From Sinohyriopsis cumingii (Eukaryota > Mollusca > Bivalvia > Unionida > Unionidae): a DNA stretch of 64,000 nt. The stretch spans positions 49,118,227 to 49,182,226 of the forward strand of contig CM068830.1 in assembly GCA_028554795.2 (NCBI GenBank), given 5' to 3'. A model generated the notes under the pieces. That model had not been told where the DNA came from. It made no database searches and saw only the letters and a program-made list of their open reading frames with translations. Of the stretch, positions 1 to 11,312 are shown one piece after another. Each line of letters begins with the position of its first letter. Position 1 is the first letter of the stretch. The position numbers and the translations under genes were made by a program.

Positions 1-862
1 GATCAATGATCATCCTGTCTTTAATTGTGTAGGGACTTTCTGCTGCTTTGGGATGGTGAGGGTTCCTGCAGTTAGGGCTTTTTTGGTTATGTGAGTGACA
101 TGTGCCCTTGTGTTGGCCACCACCGTGTTGATATCTTTGTTTGTATCGACATTTGAGGGCATAGTGTCCCCAATAATGACATGTTGTGCAAAACCTAGGT
201 TTGTTAATAATGGGTTCGAGTCTCTGTCTCGGTGTGTATGGGCCCTGCTTGACCAGTGGTGTTAGTGGTTCGGTAGATTCTATCACAGCTTTTGAGGTGT
301 TTTGTCCTTTGTAAATTTTAAGTCGATATATTTTTTGGACTTTAGTACCGTTTTCGTTGAGTTTTTTAAAATAATATTTCATTGTTTAGGTCATTGTTGT
401 GACTTTGAGTGTTAATACTCCCTTAAAGTTTTTTTGTGAGGGTGGTTGGGTAAGTTTATTACTGGGGTTTGCTTTATTTTTTGGTTTGGGGAGTGTTGAT
501 TTAGAATATGCAGAGTTGTATGGTCTTTTTTGTTTCTTGTAGTGCCGTTCTATTTTTAGTTTAATGTGCCATATATTTTCAATTTGTAGTAGTTTCTCTA
601 CTTGACTGTGGGTGCTACAGTGGATAATTAAGTAGTTTGTGTTTGGCCTTAATAATATAAACTGTCCTTGGTGAACTCTTAGTAGGGCTGCCATGATACT
701 GTTGATACTTAAATTTAACAGTTGGTTGGTCTTGATGCTGATGTAAAGAGTGTGTTCAACTGAGTGGAATTTTGGTTTATTGTCTTGATGGTGCTGTGGG
801 TGGATTGTCCCTGTATTTGTTGTTCCAGTTTGGTTAGGGTTTGGTTGAGGTTTGGGTTTCAT
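1..862 (-). pseudogene. ORF1 (gag-like) fragment of a second I-clade-type non-LTR retrotransposon
   Basis: The minus-strand ORF at 386-862 (158 aa, basic, Asn/Pro/Thr-rich at its start) resembles the nucleic-acid-binding part of non-LTR ORF1 proteins. Downstream of it, in another frame, is a clear CX2CX4HX4C zinc knuckle (residues CTTCHYWGHYALKC, plus positions 149-190), followed by further Cys/His residues towards position 70. That order, a basic region then a zinc-knuckle cluster, is typical of I/Nimb/Jockey-group ORF1, which coats the element RNA. The reading frame changes between the two parts, so the gene is broken. It runs off the left edge of the window, so its ORF2 would lie outside. 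Further minus-strand ORF pieces at 1102-1341 and 1572-1778 may be its N-terminal region. Family assignment is by motif only. Confidence 0.6.
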
Positions 863-1101
863 AGGGCCCTTTCCTTTCTCTATGTATTTAACATTTCCGG
901 TGATGCTCCCCTGAAATTTGTTAGGTGTGCTGGTGTTCTGTTTGGGAGGGTTTTAATCCCAGGGTGGGTCCCTGATGGACCTGGGATTTGGCTGTTGTGT
1001 ATTACTGGTTATTCGAGTTGTTTTTTTTAATTGTGTTTTTTGTGGAGGGGTTTGAAGTTTTTGGTTTCTTGTGGCTGTCCTTAGTGGAGAGGTTGTTTGA
1101 T

Positions 1102-1778
1102 TTAGTAGTGTTTTTGGTTTGTGTTGGGACTTTTTCCCTTTGTGGCTGTGATTCCTGATGGACCAGGTGTTTGTCTATCATGGATTACTTCCTTTTGAAT
1201 TCTTGGTGTAGATGTTGTGTTTAGAAATTTTGCTTTAGTTGCATTATTTGGATTTTCAGTACTTGGAAATACTTGGTTTTGTTCTAGTTCAAATGTTTTT
1301 TGTAATCGTTGCGGGGTATTTTGGAGTATATGTTTTTTCATAATTATGGGGTGCTTGTGGTAATGGTAAAGTCTCCGTAGATATTTTTCTTTGATGACAT
1401 GGGGATATTGTCTTCTAGTTCTTCATATCTGACCGGTGATAGTATGCATTCTGGGTTTTGTAAGTTTGTGTTACTTGTTTTGGGCTAGTTTGGGTTACTT
1501 GTTTTGGGCTAGTTTGGATTACTTGTTTTGGGCTAGTTTGGGTCCTTATTGTGCATTTTAGTGTTTTTCTACTAATTGCTTGATGGTTGTTGTATTGTTA
1601 AATACTGAATATTGTTATTTGGGGGAGGTACTAGTGGTGCCAACTGAGGTTGAGGCTGTGTGGTACCCTGAGACTGAAGGTTACATTTGGTCAATTGTTT
1701 TGTGATGGTGTTTTGTTTCCTAGTTATATTTTGCCTTTGGTTAAATGCAGCCTTGTTAATTCCAGTTTTTTGAGACAT
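1102..1778 (-). pseudogene. Possible N-terminal ORF1 pieces of the left retrotransposon
   Basis: Two minus-strand ORF pieces (1102-1341, 79 aa; 1572-1778, 68 aa) are Gln/Asn/Pro/Thr-rich, like the low-complexity N-terminus of the ORF1 at 9.9-11.0 kb. They lie directly upstream, in the transcription sense, of the zinc-knuckle ORF1 fragment. Between them is a short tandem repeat of about 29 bp (near 1468-1550) built on the words acttgttttgggctagtttg. No domain is recognisable. The call rests on position, strand and composition, so it is tentative. Confidence 0.3.
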
Positions 1779-1899
1779 TTTGTTGAAGTAGACGAGTTTT
1801 TGTTTGTTAATATTGTAAATTAGGTTTTGGATGAATTAATTTTATTTTTAGTAGATAGTGTGGAGTTGGGTTTTCTAAAAGATAGCGATATCATCTGAT

Positions 1900-2345
1900 G
1901 GCAGAAAATATATGCAGGGTGTGTAAGAGCTAACAGACTTGCTAGGATTCTGCCCAGGTGTTTACTGGTGTGTTTCCTAGTACCTGTTTTCGGAATTTGT
2001 TTTCGTGTGAGAGGGGTTAGGTTTTAGCAGAGAAAATAGTGGAATTTAGAGGTGCTAGATTATCCGAATCTTACAGTGGTTTTCTTTGTGCTTAGAAATA
2101 TGTAAGGACACGGCCCAGGTGAATGCAAATGTGCGGCCTAGCACCTGTTTTAGCAAAAAGTGGCGAAGGAAGAATATTGATTTGTTAATATTTATTGATA
2201 TTTGAGGGATTAGTAAATAGCAGTTGGCGGTATCTAATAACTGAGAATCTTGCAGGGATTTTCTGGTGCTTAAAAAATGCAAGGACTCGGTCCAAGTGTT
2301 CGCTAGTATGGTACCTAGCACTTATTTTAGGTTAATGGCGCCAAA
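1900..2345. repeat. Degenerate subrepeats of about 180 bp upstream of the left ORF1
   Basis: Three related segments are visible around 1928-2010, 2065-2160 and 2248-2330. Each contains a version of 'aggactcgg/ccaggtg... ctagcacctgtttt'. The second and third are about 183 bp apart. A fourth relative lies at about 27,375-27,440. Subrepeated 5' untranslated regions are common in non-LTR retrotransposons and usually carry the internal promoter. Here the repeats lie on the 5' side of both minus-strand ORF1 regions, which fits that role, but promoter function is inferred. Confidence 0.5.
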
Positions 2346-2459
2346 GAAGAATTATTGTGTTATGTAGTAAAAAGGAATATAAGTGGAGTGGAGTAGGAAA
2401 CAGTAATTAGAAAATTAGTATTAGTTTAAAACAGCACAGAATTTTAATATACCCTCAGG

Positions 2460-3300
2460 TTTAGTGGATGTTTCTACGTTATTCTTTGTTTGGCGGGATT
2501 CCTTTGTTCCAAGTCCTTTGTTCCTTTGTTTCAGCTTGGCGGGCTTTTATTGTTGCTTGGTCCTCAGTTCCTTTGTTGCGGACTACTGTTCTTCTTTTTC
2601 TCCTCTTCTTCTTTCTTCATCGGATGATGGTTCTCTACAGGCTCCTGCTAAACAAAGCACTTCTCTCCGCAACAAGCACACAACCGCACGTATATGTGTA
2701 TCAATAGCCGTGCTTGAAATGGAAAATGGAATAACGGAATAGTCAGAATGATGACTGATTAGTTTAATTTACGTGATTTTCGCACTATTGTGCATGCATC
2801 ACGCTTTATGCCAGCACGGCTGACTGTTTGATTACTCCTGGGTGAAGGATTTAGTGCCTTATCCTAGTCAGACTGAATGAATGAATGAATATAAAATTAA
2901 AGACGCTTATGTAAACTAATACTTTTGCGTCTTGATGCGTCTGATGACCAGGCTATTTAGTTGGTCGGGTTTGTAGGAATGGAGCCACTACATCCCCGTG
3001 TTTGTGTGCGATGGCCGCACTACTTAATTATAATGTCTGATCGTGGCAAAGGAGGGAAGGCATGAATCCAGGAGGAGCCCGACGTCACAGGTCCATGTTG
3101 TTAGAAACGCCAAAGCCTATTTGTTCAAATTAAATCCAGTTGTACTAGTGGACGTTGAATATGCCAATGTTGTGTTAGCCACTGTAATTAACCTAATCTT
3201 AGTAGTTGTTAAATTTTGTTTATTTTTAACCTGTAGCAGTTTTGTTTCCTTTTGTTTGTGTACAGAGTGTACTTTCGTATACATATTAAGATAAATACAA
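2460..3300. repeat. Block A: dispersed repeat shared with 27.7-28.5 kb, with a histone-H4-like start on the plus strand
   Basis: This block shares several collinear stretches with block B: the words around 'tttgattactcctggg' (2834 and 28,035), then a segment beginning ATGTC(T/C)GA with an aaaggagg core (3033 and 28,344), then 'aattaa(a/g)tccagttgta' and 'gtgttagcca'. The plus-strand ATG segment reads MSDRGKGGKA before a stop, which looks like the N-terminus of histone H4 or H2A, and in another frame continues with a GGARRHR-like stretch reminiscent of H4. No complete histone is present. Its place just upstream of both minus-strand retrotransposons suggests a shared 5' or target sequence. The microsatellite (gaat)n lies at about 2875-2890. 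Confidence 0.45.
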
Positions 3301-4036
3301 AATTAAGAAAATGATGCCAATCTGTTAGGTGTTTGTCACCCGGTACTTTTAGTTCTTGTATTGTAGTTTAGGTTTTGAATTTTGATGGTGGTGTCCAAAA
3401 ATGATCGTACTGAATTAGGGCCAAAAAAATTGGTATATCTGAAGAGCTGTCCAATAGCCAAAATGAGAGCTCCTTTTAAGGCAATTTATAGATGTCTGTG
3501 TCTTCTTTCCATCATCGTTGTTGTGGGTTGCTGGTCTTTCTTGCTGGGGTCCTATTCTATTGTTCTTTGTTGTCAACTGCCACACAACCAGCATCTTAAT
3601 TAACATTGTGCCTCAAGCCCTATGTTATTACTTATAAATAATGTTGTTTTTTTCAAGAATAAAGATGTCAGCACTTGGTCTGAAGAAAGTGCCGTGTTCC
3701 CTGTGTAGTGCGTTGTTAATTAAAAGTTTTGTTGTGACTTTAGTTTTGTTCCGCCTTGTGCGGAGGGTCCTGATGACTGGACTTATGTCACCTATATATC
3801 TAAATTTAGGAAGTTAATATGTGTTCTGTTCTTGTCAGACCTTAGATGTTATGGTTAGTATATACAGACATGCATTTTGAGAAAGTTTGGAGGGTAGAGA
3901 AGGGAGAAAAAGAACCTGCGTGTTTTAGGAGTTGTGCTCCTTTTTTATTAGTATTATTTATTGTTTTTTTGTTGTTGTTTTTTTAAATTGTGTCTTTATT
4001 TTGATTTTTTGTTAGTTTCTTGTATCTAGATTTATA
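3301..4036. other. Non-coding stretch without recognisable gene
   Basis: AT-rich sequence. Only short, compositionally poor ORFs occur on either strand (for example 3382-3603). T-rich tracts at about 3945-4000 may be the remnant poly(A) side of another truncated minus-strand retrotransposon, because a copy of the 3' hairpin follows immediately at 4041. No RNA gene or domain was seen. Confidence 0.4.
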
Positions 4037-4040
4037 GGTG

Positions 4041-4092
4041 CAGGTCCCTTTGCTGAATACTCACGTCCGGGTGGACTTATCACAGGTGCCTG
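4041..4092 (-). repeat. 3'-region hairpin, copy 1 (decayed)
   Basis: A 52-nt segment related to the two hairpins at 4300 and 4438. Its outer stem arms (CAGGTCCCTTTG and CACAGGTGCCTG) have lost several pairs, while the internal GTCC/GGAC part is kept. It lies 3' (leftward) of the poly-T tract, so it may belong to a separate truncated copy. Confidence 0.5.
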
Positions 4093-4245
4093 TCTCCCCA
4101 TTTTTTAAAATTCTTTTTTCCATTTTTTATTTTTATTATTATTATTTTTTAAAGTTAAAAGAATCCTATTGGTTGTAATTTACACCCTATTATCTGTCTT
4201 TTTGTCTGTCCTTTATAAGAGGAGTTACCTCCCTTGTTTTTTTGT

Positions 4246-4284
4246 GTTTTTTTTTTTTGTTTTTTTTTTTTTTTTTTTTTTTTT
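4246..4284 (-). repeat. Poly(A) tract of the minus-strand retrotransposon (poly-T on plus)
   Basis: A nearly pure run of T broken by a few G residues. Non-LTR elements end in a poly(A) or A-rich tail. For a minus-strand element whose ORF2 ends at 4598, this is where the tail should be, and it marks the probable 3' end of the right-hand element. Confidence 0.6.
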
Positions 4285-4299
4285 GTTTTAGGTTAGGTA

Positions 4300-4351
4300 C
4301 AGGCTCCTTTGCTGAATACTCAGGTCCGGGTGGACTTATCAAAGGAGCCTG
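4300..4351 (-). other. 3'UTR hairpin, copy 2, perfect 12-bp stem
   Basis: CAGGCTCCTTTG and CAAAGGAGCCTG pair perfectly over 12 bp around a 28-nt loop. In the minus (transcript) sense the loop contains a second small stem, GTCC/GGAC. It lies between ORF2 and the poly(A) tract, so it should be at the 3' end of the retrotransposon RNA, where the reverse transcriptase of many non-LTR elements recognises template structure. The recognition role is inferred. Confidence 0.6.
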
Positions 4352-4437
4352 TCCTCGTTGGTTTATACCTATTGTCTTTATTCTGGTGTTTGCTTGTACC
4401 TTCCTGTTTATTGTTTACGGGGTATTTATCTAGTATG

Positions 4438-4488
4438 CAGGCACCTTTGCTGAATAATCAGGTCCTGGGGACTTCTCAAAGGTGCCTG
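4438..4488 (-). other. 3'UTR hairpin, copy 3, perfect 12-bp stem with compensatory change
   Basis: CAGGCACCTTTG and CAAAGGTGCCTG pair perfectly. Compared with the copy at 4300, one stem base pair differs on both sides (T-A becomes A-T), so base pairing is kept while sequence changes. The inner GTCC/GGAC pairing is kept too. This is the signature of a selected RNA structure. Confidence 0.6.
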
Positions 4489-4597
4489 TTCTCTTTATTT
4501 GGTGCCTGTTTAATAACCTATACTTTGTTTGTGTTTGTCCTGTTTTAGATCTTGAGTTCGCTTTTCAGCCAGCAATTATTGCTTTCAACTCCTTGGG

Positions 4598-7500
4598 TCA
4601 TAGCTTATCATACTTGTTTATTTGTTTTAAGTATGATATTATGTTTTTGTATGTTAGTTCTTTATTGCTGTTTGTTTTAAGATTTAGGAAGTCTGAATAT
4701 TTATAGGGGGACCCGATTTTCTTTTGTTGTTTTTGAAATTCCATTCTGTGCGAATGGTAATGGGTGCAATGGTTAAAGACATGTTCCAGGGTCTTTATAC
4801 TGGTGCAATGGGGACATTGGGTATGGTTGTCAAGTCCTTTGTAGAGATGTCTTCCAAAGCTTCCCTTAAGCAGGGTTTTGGTAGTTCTTATTCTATTTAT
4901 AAGTCGGATATCTGAGCTTTGTAGCGTCCTAGGTACTGTAATATGTCTATCCACCTTTTTTTGCCATTGGTATAGGTGTCTGCCCTTGGTGTTGTTGTCC
5001 CATATTTGTTGCCATTTGTTGTTGATTTTTTGGGTTACTTGGCTGTAAATTTCTGTTACGCTATATTGCATGGCCAAATTAGTATTTTTTGTGAGGCTGA
5101 ATTTTGCACTTAGGTCTGCTTTATCATTTCCTGGTAGGTTAATGTGTGAGGGTACTCACAGGAATGTCAGTTCTTGTTGTTTAGCTTCTATTTCCCTTAT
5201 CATTTCCTGGTAGGTTAATGTGTGAGGGTACTCACAGGAATGTCAGTTCTTGTTGTTTAGCTTCTATTTCCCTTATTGTTTGTAGCGCTGTTTCCATTAG
5301 GTTTGCTCTACTTTTGGAAAGACCAGATTCCAGTGATTTAAGTACACTGAGGGAGTCGGTGATGATTACATGTTGTTTTGTGGTTGAATTTGCGATCCAT
5401 TTTAGTGCCTCATTTATGGCCCAGACTTCGGCTGTATAGATTGAGCAGTCGTTTGGGAGTCTTTCAACTATTTCGATGTTATGTTCTGCTCCAGTTATGT
5501 CTAACTCTTGTGATTTGGAACCGTCTGTGTAGATTTTTACATGAGTCGGGTATTCTTCCATTAAGATTTTTTGTACTTCCATTAGGAGTCCTATTGGGTT
5601 TTCACTTTTGGACCCAAGTTTTTGTGCTGTTAGGTTGATATCTGGGGTCCTGTTTTTCCATGGTGTCGTGTCATTTAGTTGGTGTTGTTCAGCTTGTATT
5701 CCCCATTGCACAAATTCGGTACAGAGAGTATGTACCTTATTGGCTGCAGGTGGATTTGGGACAAGTTTTGGCCTAAATGGTATTCGGCATTTGTTGATTG
5801 TAGTTTTGGTGGGGTTGTTATCCATGTGTATGGAGTTCCTGGTAGCATATCTAAAGGTCTGTTCCTCTCTTCTTAGGCATAGGGGTAAGTCCCCTGTTAG
5901 GATTTGTAGTTCTTCTAAGGCAATGTTTGGAAGTGTTCCTGTGCAGAGCCTTAGTGCTTTGTACTGTATGTTATTTAATTTTTGAAGTAAATTTGTGTTT
6001 GCCGATGCATATACCTGGCGGCCATAATCTAGTTTAGATATAATTAGTGACCTATATAACATTAACATGGTTTGTTGGTCTGCTCCCCATGTTGTTCCCT
6101 TTATGTTTTTAAGTAGGTTTAGGTCTTTATTGCCCTCTGAATGATGTTGGTAATATGGGACTGCTAGGTTAATTGTTCGTCTAGCAACATTCCTAGGAAG
6201 TACGTATTTTTAACAAAGTTTATTGGCGTTTTTTGTAGATATAGCTTAGGGTATGTTATTGTACGCTTATTTGATGGAGAAAAAAGCATTCCTACAGTTT
6301 TGGTTTTAGATATCTTGAAGCCCCAATTGTCAGCCCATGTTCCTATCTTATCTAGGTTGAGTTGGATTTGTTTGATGATTTCCTGGCTGTTTGGGTTGCC
6401 CGCTTTCCACATATCACTATCGTCAGCAAATTGTGATAGTTCTACTTGGTTGGTGTTAAGATATTTGCTGAGTTCGTTGACTATGATGTTGAATAGAGTA
6501 GGGCTAATCACACTTCCTTGTGGTGTTCCATTATCCAATGTGTGTGTTTCTGAGTGTGCATCCCCTATTCTGGTTTTGATTTGTCTTCCTGTTAGAAAAT
6601 TCGAGATCCAGCAATGCATGCGACCTGTAATACCATACTGGTTGGGTTTGGATATGAGTCCTTTGGTTCACACCATGTCAAAGGCTTTTTCTAGGTCTAA
6701 GAAGATCGCAATAAGGTGTCGGTCTTTTTTCCTTTTTGCATTGTAGGCGAGTTTGATGTTGGCTTCTAGTCGGATGAGTTGGTCTAAAGTAGATCGTCTA
6801 TGTCTAAATCCGCTTTGATTCTCTGATAATAATTTGTTTTGTTCTACATGGTGCTTTAGGCGGTTATTTATCATAGTCTCCATGAGATTACATAGGGTGT
6901 TGGTCAGGGAGATTGGTCGGTAGGAATTAATATTTGTAGGGTCTTTCCCCAGTTTAGGTATGGCAATGACTATTGCTTGTTTCCAGGTTGTTGGTATGTT
7001 CCCTGTTTGCCATATTTGATTAATTAGTTGCAGGATTATGTTTTCCATGTTTGGTGGTATGTTTTGTAAAATTCATAGCCTATTTGGTCTTCACCTGGTG
7101 ATGTGGACTTTGTATTGCGTAACGCCTTTCTCCATTCATTTAGATTAAATAACTCATTTAATGGTGCATTGTCGTTGTTTATTTGGTCACTAAATAGGTA
7201 CGGGAATTCCGCTTCAAGAATGGAAGATTGTTTCATAAATTCCTTGGTGTGGTTACTGTTGCTGCTTCAATTCGTGATGTGTTGAGCCAACCGTTTGGCT
7301 TTTTCTTCGTTAGTTTCCGCTCCAGGGTTTTTGGTGTTGTTTTGGGTGCGTTTCCTTTCATGGCTCTGATCTTTCCCCACACTTGTTTTGAATCGCAATG
7401 ATGGTTAAGTGTGGAGCAATATTTTCGCCATGAGTTGGTTTTGGCTTCCTTGATTGTAGTCCGTGTTATAGTTTCTTTACGTTTATATTCGAGGAAGTCT

Positions 7501-8522
7501 GCTGTTACTTTAGTATGCTTGAACCGATTTAGAGCTTTCTTTTTGGCCTGAATTGTTAATCGGCATTCCTCTGTCCACCATGGTATAGGTATATTTTTTA
7601 TTTTGTCATGTGTTTTTGGTATACTGGTTGTGGCCGCGTTGTTGATGGCCGGAGTTATGGCTTCGTAAAATTGGTTGGTGTCGTTGTTATGTAGTTCCCC
7701 TAATATTACTTTTTCTAATGATTTATAAAATGTATTCCAATCAGCGTTTTGGGTTTTCCATTGGGTATGGTTTTAGTTTACTGTTTAATGTTTTCTGTGT
7801 ATATTGTTGTGCATATGGGGAAGTGGTCGCTGCCAAGGGTGCTTTGATGTAGTACTTCCCATTCGCTGATTAGAGCTATGTTGGGTGTGGCAATAGTTAT
7901 TTCTATAGGAGTTAACTTTCCTGTTCCTGGGTCTAATCTGTGGGTGTTCCTGTGTTTAGAATTACTAGTTGGTGTTCCATAGTGTACTTTTCTAGGTTTT
8001 TCCCACTGGTGTCAGTATGGTCGCCTCCCCACTCTAGATTATATGTGTTAAAATCTCCGCAGATAACTGTGTGTTGACCCCTTTCTTTAAAGATCTCTGT
8101 ATAGTTTTGTATGGGATTTAGGCTAGAGCTACCTGGGTCATAGATGTTGTATATAGTTATTGTTTTATTTTTAAGTTTAATATTTATTGCTAGATACTCT
8201 ATGGGACTCCCATTTAGGTCTATGGTGGGATTAGCTTCATTGGTTTCTGTTATGGCGTTGTTTATATAAATGGCTAATCCTCCCCTCCCCCCCTTGTGCC
8301 GTGACTTCTATTTTTTATGTATGTAGTATTGTACTCACTAATTTTGGGTACGTTATTGTTTGCATTAGTAAGATGAGTTTCCTGCAAACATATAACGCTT
8401 GGTTTAGGATTAGAATTAGCAATGGCTGCAGAAAGTTCCCAAAGGTTGTTTCTTAGTCCTCTGCAGTTCCATTGCCAGATGAGTATCCTATTTCCACTGT
8501 TTGGGCTGTCATTGGTATCCAT
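4598..8522 (-). pseudogene. ORF2 polyprotein of an I/Nimb-type non-LTR retrotransposon (EN-RT-RNase H-zinc), broken
   Basis: Read leftward. (1) AP-type endonuclease from 8522, with motifs WNCRG and QETHL, then in other frames CGDFNTYNLEW near 8,030-8,070 and GSDHFPICTT near 7,815-7,845. (2) Reverse transcriptase, 7236-6164, with KLGKDPTNINSYRPISLTN, GFRHRRSTLDQL, FLDLEKAFD, PQGSVISPTLFN and the catalytic FADD box. (3) RNase H, 6068 to about 5100, with IYTDGSK, AEVWAINEAL and ITDSLSVL supplying the acidic residues. (4) A C-terminal Cys/His motif CPHC...EHVFNHC at 5077-4598. The protein nicks target DNA and copies the element RNA into the genome. Domain order and the RNase H domain place it in the I group (I, Nimb or Ingi clades). 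At least four frame changes make this copy inactive. Confidence 0.85.
5121..5272 (-). repeat. 76-bp tandem duplication inside the RNase H region
   Basis: A 76-bp segment beginning ttatcatttcctgg at 5121 recurs head-to-tail at 5197, the two copies being essentially identical. Since 76 is not a multiple of three, it shifts the ORF2 frame just before the last RNase H motif (GNDKADL-like residues around 5110-5135). It is a copy-specific inactivating lesion. Confidence 0.85.
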
Positions 8523-8578
8523 TCTAGTTATAGAGCGTTTATGTGGTTACTTAATTTTCGGTTTTTAACTAGTGTTAG

Positions 8579-11041
8579 TTAGAATGATCCAATCAGTTTT
8601 ATTAGGAGTTGGAAGAAATCTTGTTTTTGTATTTCGTTATTTTTTGTTATTTGTTTTTCTCCTTCTCGGAATGCACCAATGTAATTTTGAATTAGGTTCG
8701 GTTCTATCAATCCTTCATTATTAGTTTTATTTTGCTGTTGTAGTTGCATATTTGTGTTTATTGGTTTATTTGGATGCTTGTTTGGGTGTATTTCTCGTTG
8801 TGTGTTCCATTCCCTTTGTATGTTATTTCTTGTCGGTTTGTTAGGTCCTTGAGTTGGGGGATTGGTCGCGATCTCTGGTATTATATTTTTATTCGTTGGT
8901 CTTGTTGTAGCAGCAGTTTCTGAAATTGTTTGGCGTGGTTTATTGGCTATTTTCCTTGCTTCACAGTATGGGAGATGTTGTTGTTCCATTATTTCCATTG
9001 TTCGTTGTTCTGTTTTAGTATATGGACATTCGTGGGAGTTGGGGGGTGGGGATGGTTTTCTCTACAGTTGGCACATTTTTGTGTTTTTGATGAGCATTAA
9101 TGGTTATGTAGACCCCCACATTTGAAGCACTTGGTTTGAAAGTGGCATTTGGTGGTGAAATGCCCCCCACCTTTTACAGTTTGTGCAGAACCGGGGTTTA
9201 TTCATATATTTGTTGAGCTGTTTCAATTTAGCGTGGGGTCCTATTCTGATGTTCTTGGATGGTGGGTTGTAGAACTCTAGTAGTACTGTGGTTGTTTCTT
9301 GTCCCTTACTGTTTTTAAGTTTTATAGCTCTCTTGTATGGTGCGCTATAATAGTGTAAATCATATTCGATATACGCTGTTGTGTAGTGCTTGTAGGGTCC
9401 CGTTAATTTTAATATGGCTTTGAAACTTGCTTTTGGTGTCTCTGTGTGTTTAATTCCGCCATTTGTGGTATGTCGAGTGTTATCTGTGTGATTCTTGGAT
9501 GCTCCTTGGATTGAGTTTCTGTTGTTACTCGGCTCGCCCTGTGTGGTATGGGAGGTAGTGTTTTTGTTGGTGCTGGTGTTTGCTGCAACTGTTCTATTCC
9601 TGTTCACGGATTGGTGTCTTTGGACCTTGATTTTCATTCCTGCCATTTGGTCTACCTCCAGATATTCAGCCACCTGCCTGTTGGTTGTACACCATATCAC
9701 TATATAATCCGTGTTAGGCCTTATAATTCTGTATGTCCCTCGGTGTTTGTTGTTGAGTGATGCGGCTATTGTTGTACTGCTTAACCTGATGAATTTGGGG
9801 TTTGGGCTTGTAATGTATAATCATAGTTCGATTGGGTGGTACGGGTATTTCTGTTGTTGTTGATTGTTGTTAGTCTGGTTTCTTTGCGTTGTTTTAGTAT
9901 TTTGTTTTCCGCCGTCTCGGTTTATTTGGTTACCTGAAAGATAATTTTTTTTTTACCTGATAATTCATGTTGTATCTGTTGGTTTGGGTCCCGAGTTGTT
10001 GTTTTTTTTTTTTTAGTTTCCGTTTGGGTTTTTGGCTTGTGTGCTTTGGTGGTACTCGTGCTGGGTTTAATAGTTGTAGGGGTGGATACTTTTATCTCTT
10101 TGGATGTCTTTGTTGTAGGAGGTGTTCTTGGTGTTGTCCTCTTTGTTGCTGGTTGTTTGTGTGTTGTTGTTGTGTTGGGTTGTTGTTTAGTCGTTGGTGT
10201 TGCTGTTGTCATTGGTGTTGCTGTTGCCATGATTGGTTGTTGTTTAGTCGTTGGAGTGGCTGTTCTCGTTGGTGTTGTCTTTACTGTGGTTGTTCTCGTT
10301 GTAGTGTTTATGGGGGTAGGTATTTTAGATTTTTTTGGTGTTGTTGTCGGGTGTGCTGTTGTGGGTGTTCTTGTTGTCGGGTGTGCTGTTGGTGTGTTCT
10401 TACCTTCCGTTGTTTGTTGTTTAGATGTTGCTGCTGTTGTTTGTTGTTTATTTGTTGTTGTTGCTGCTGGTGTTGTTTTTGGACTATTTTGTTTCTTTTG
10501 TGGTGTTGTTCCTTCCTTGCTTTGTGTAGGCATTGTTTTGTGGGTTGTTGTTTCTGGTTTTGCTGTCTGTTTTGTGTTTTGTTCGGTTCGTTTTTTTAGT
10601 TCTACTGATTGGATGTGTTTCCGTTGTTGTATGTGTTGGGCTAGCGCTTGTTGTCTGTCGCTGTGTTGTGTTATGATCTATGTTCATTCCTGTTTCGGTT
10701 TGTATTTTAATTGGTTTTTTGCTCCTTGTCGCTTTGCTTTCTATAGCATCCTCGATTGTCTGGATTTGCGTTTCGGTCTTTTTAATAGTTGATCTAGTAA
10801 TTCTGCTTGTTTGGGTTCTGTTTTCCTGTGTTTCTGGAAGTACTTGTAATTCTTGAATGCTAATTTCTCTGGATTCTAGGTTGTTATGATAAATTCCCAT
10901 TTGGACAGCCGTTTGATTATTATTTGTGCTTTTATTTATTTGCTCTGCAGCTTTTTCCAATTTTTGCTTTCTCCTGATTTGTTTTGTTTTTTCCTGTCTT
11001 TTTTTGTCATCGAGTCTTATTTTATTTGTTTTAGTGGCCAT
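8579..11041 (-). pseudogene. ORF1 (gag-like) of the right non-LTR retrotransposon, broken
   Basis: The start at 11041 opens a Lys/Gln/Thr-rich N-terminal region (to 10484), followed in a shifted frame by an extremely Thr/Pro/Lys-rich low-complexity part (10533-9922), then a folded part (about 9780-9200). Next comes a cluster of three zinc knuckles at about 9195-9020 whose frame changes at a G run near 9160: CTNCKRWG..., CFKCGG... and CANCREN... . The tail (8998-8579) is Gln/Asn-rich. Such ORF1 proteins bind element RNA and form the retrotransposition particle. ORF1 lies directly upstream of the ORF2 endonuclease on the same strand, 57 bp away. At least three frame changes are visible. Confidence 0.7.
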
Positions 11042-11309
11042 TTTGTGTTTTTAGTTTATTTTAAAAAGAATTTTTTTATTATTTTTTTATTTGTTGTTTT
11101 CTGTTTTCTTTTTTCTTATTTAATATTTGGTTTTATGTTATTTTGTTGTGCGGCGTTAATTCTTGTGTCTGTGATTAATGTAGCGCTTCCGATGTTTCTT
11201 AGTGACGGGATTAACTAATGACCCGAAGTGGGCGATGTTAGGTTGTTTTTGATTGGTTGTTGGGTCGCGGATTTTAGTTTTGAGCTAGGTATGCTGCGCT
11301 TGATCTTCG
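11042..11309 (-). other. 5' untranslated region of the right retrotransposon, interrupted by the tandem array
   Basis: No ORF of note. On the minus strand this is directly upstream of ORF1. It ends at a TTA, where the 15.7-kb array begins. The same style of sequence seems to resume at 26,973 after the second TTA, so the two parts were probably contiguous before insertion. An A-rich stretch in the minus sense (T-rich on plus) lies at 11,050-11,130. Confidence 0.5.
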
Positions 11310-11312
11310 TTA

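Noticed and set aside
4300..4488. Hammerhead or other self-cleaving ribozyme in the 3'UTR hairpins
   Set aside because: The conserved core (CUGAUGA and GAAA) is not present; only the stems are supported.
9967..10792. Long plus-strand Cys/Val/Leu-rich ORFs as membrane or Cys-rich proteins
   Set aside because: They are antisense shadows of the Thr/Lys/Pro-rich low-complexity region of the minus-strand ORF1.
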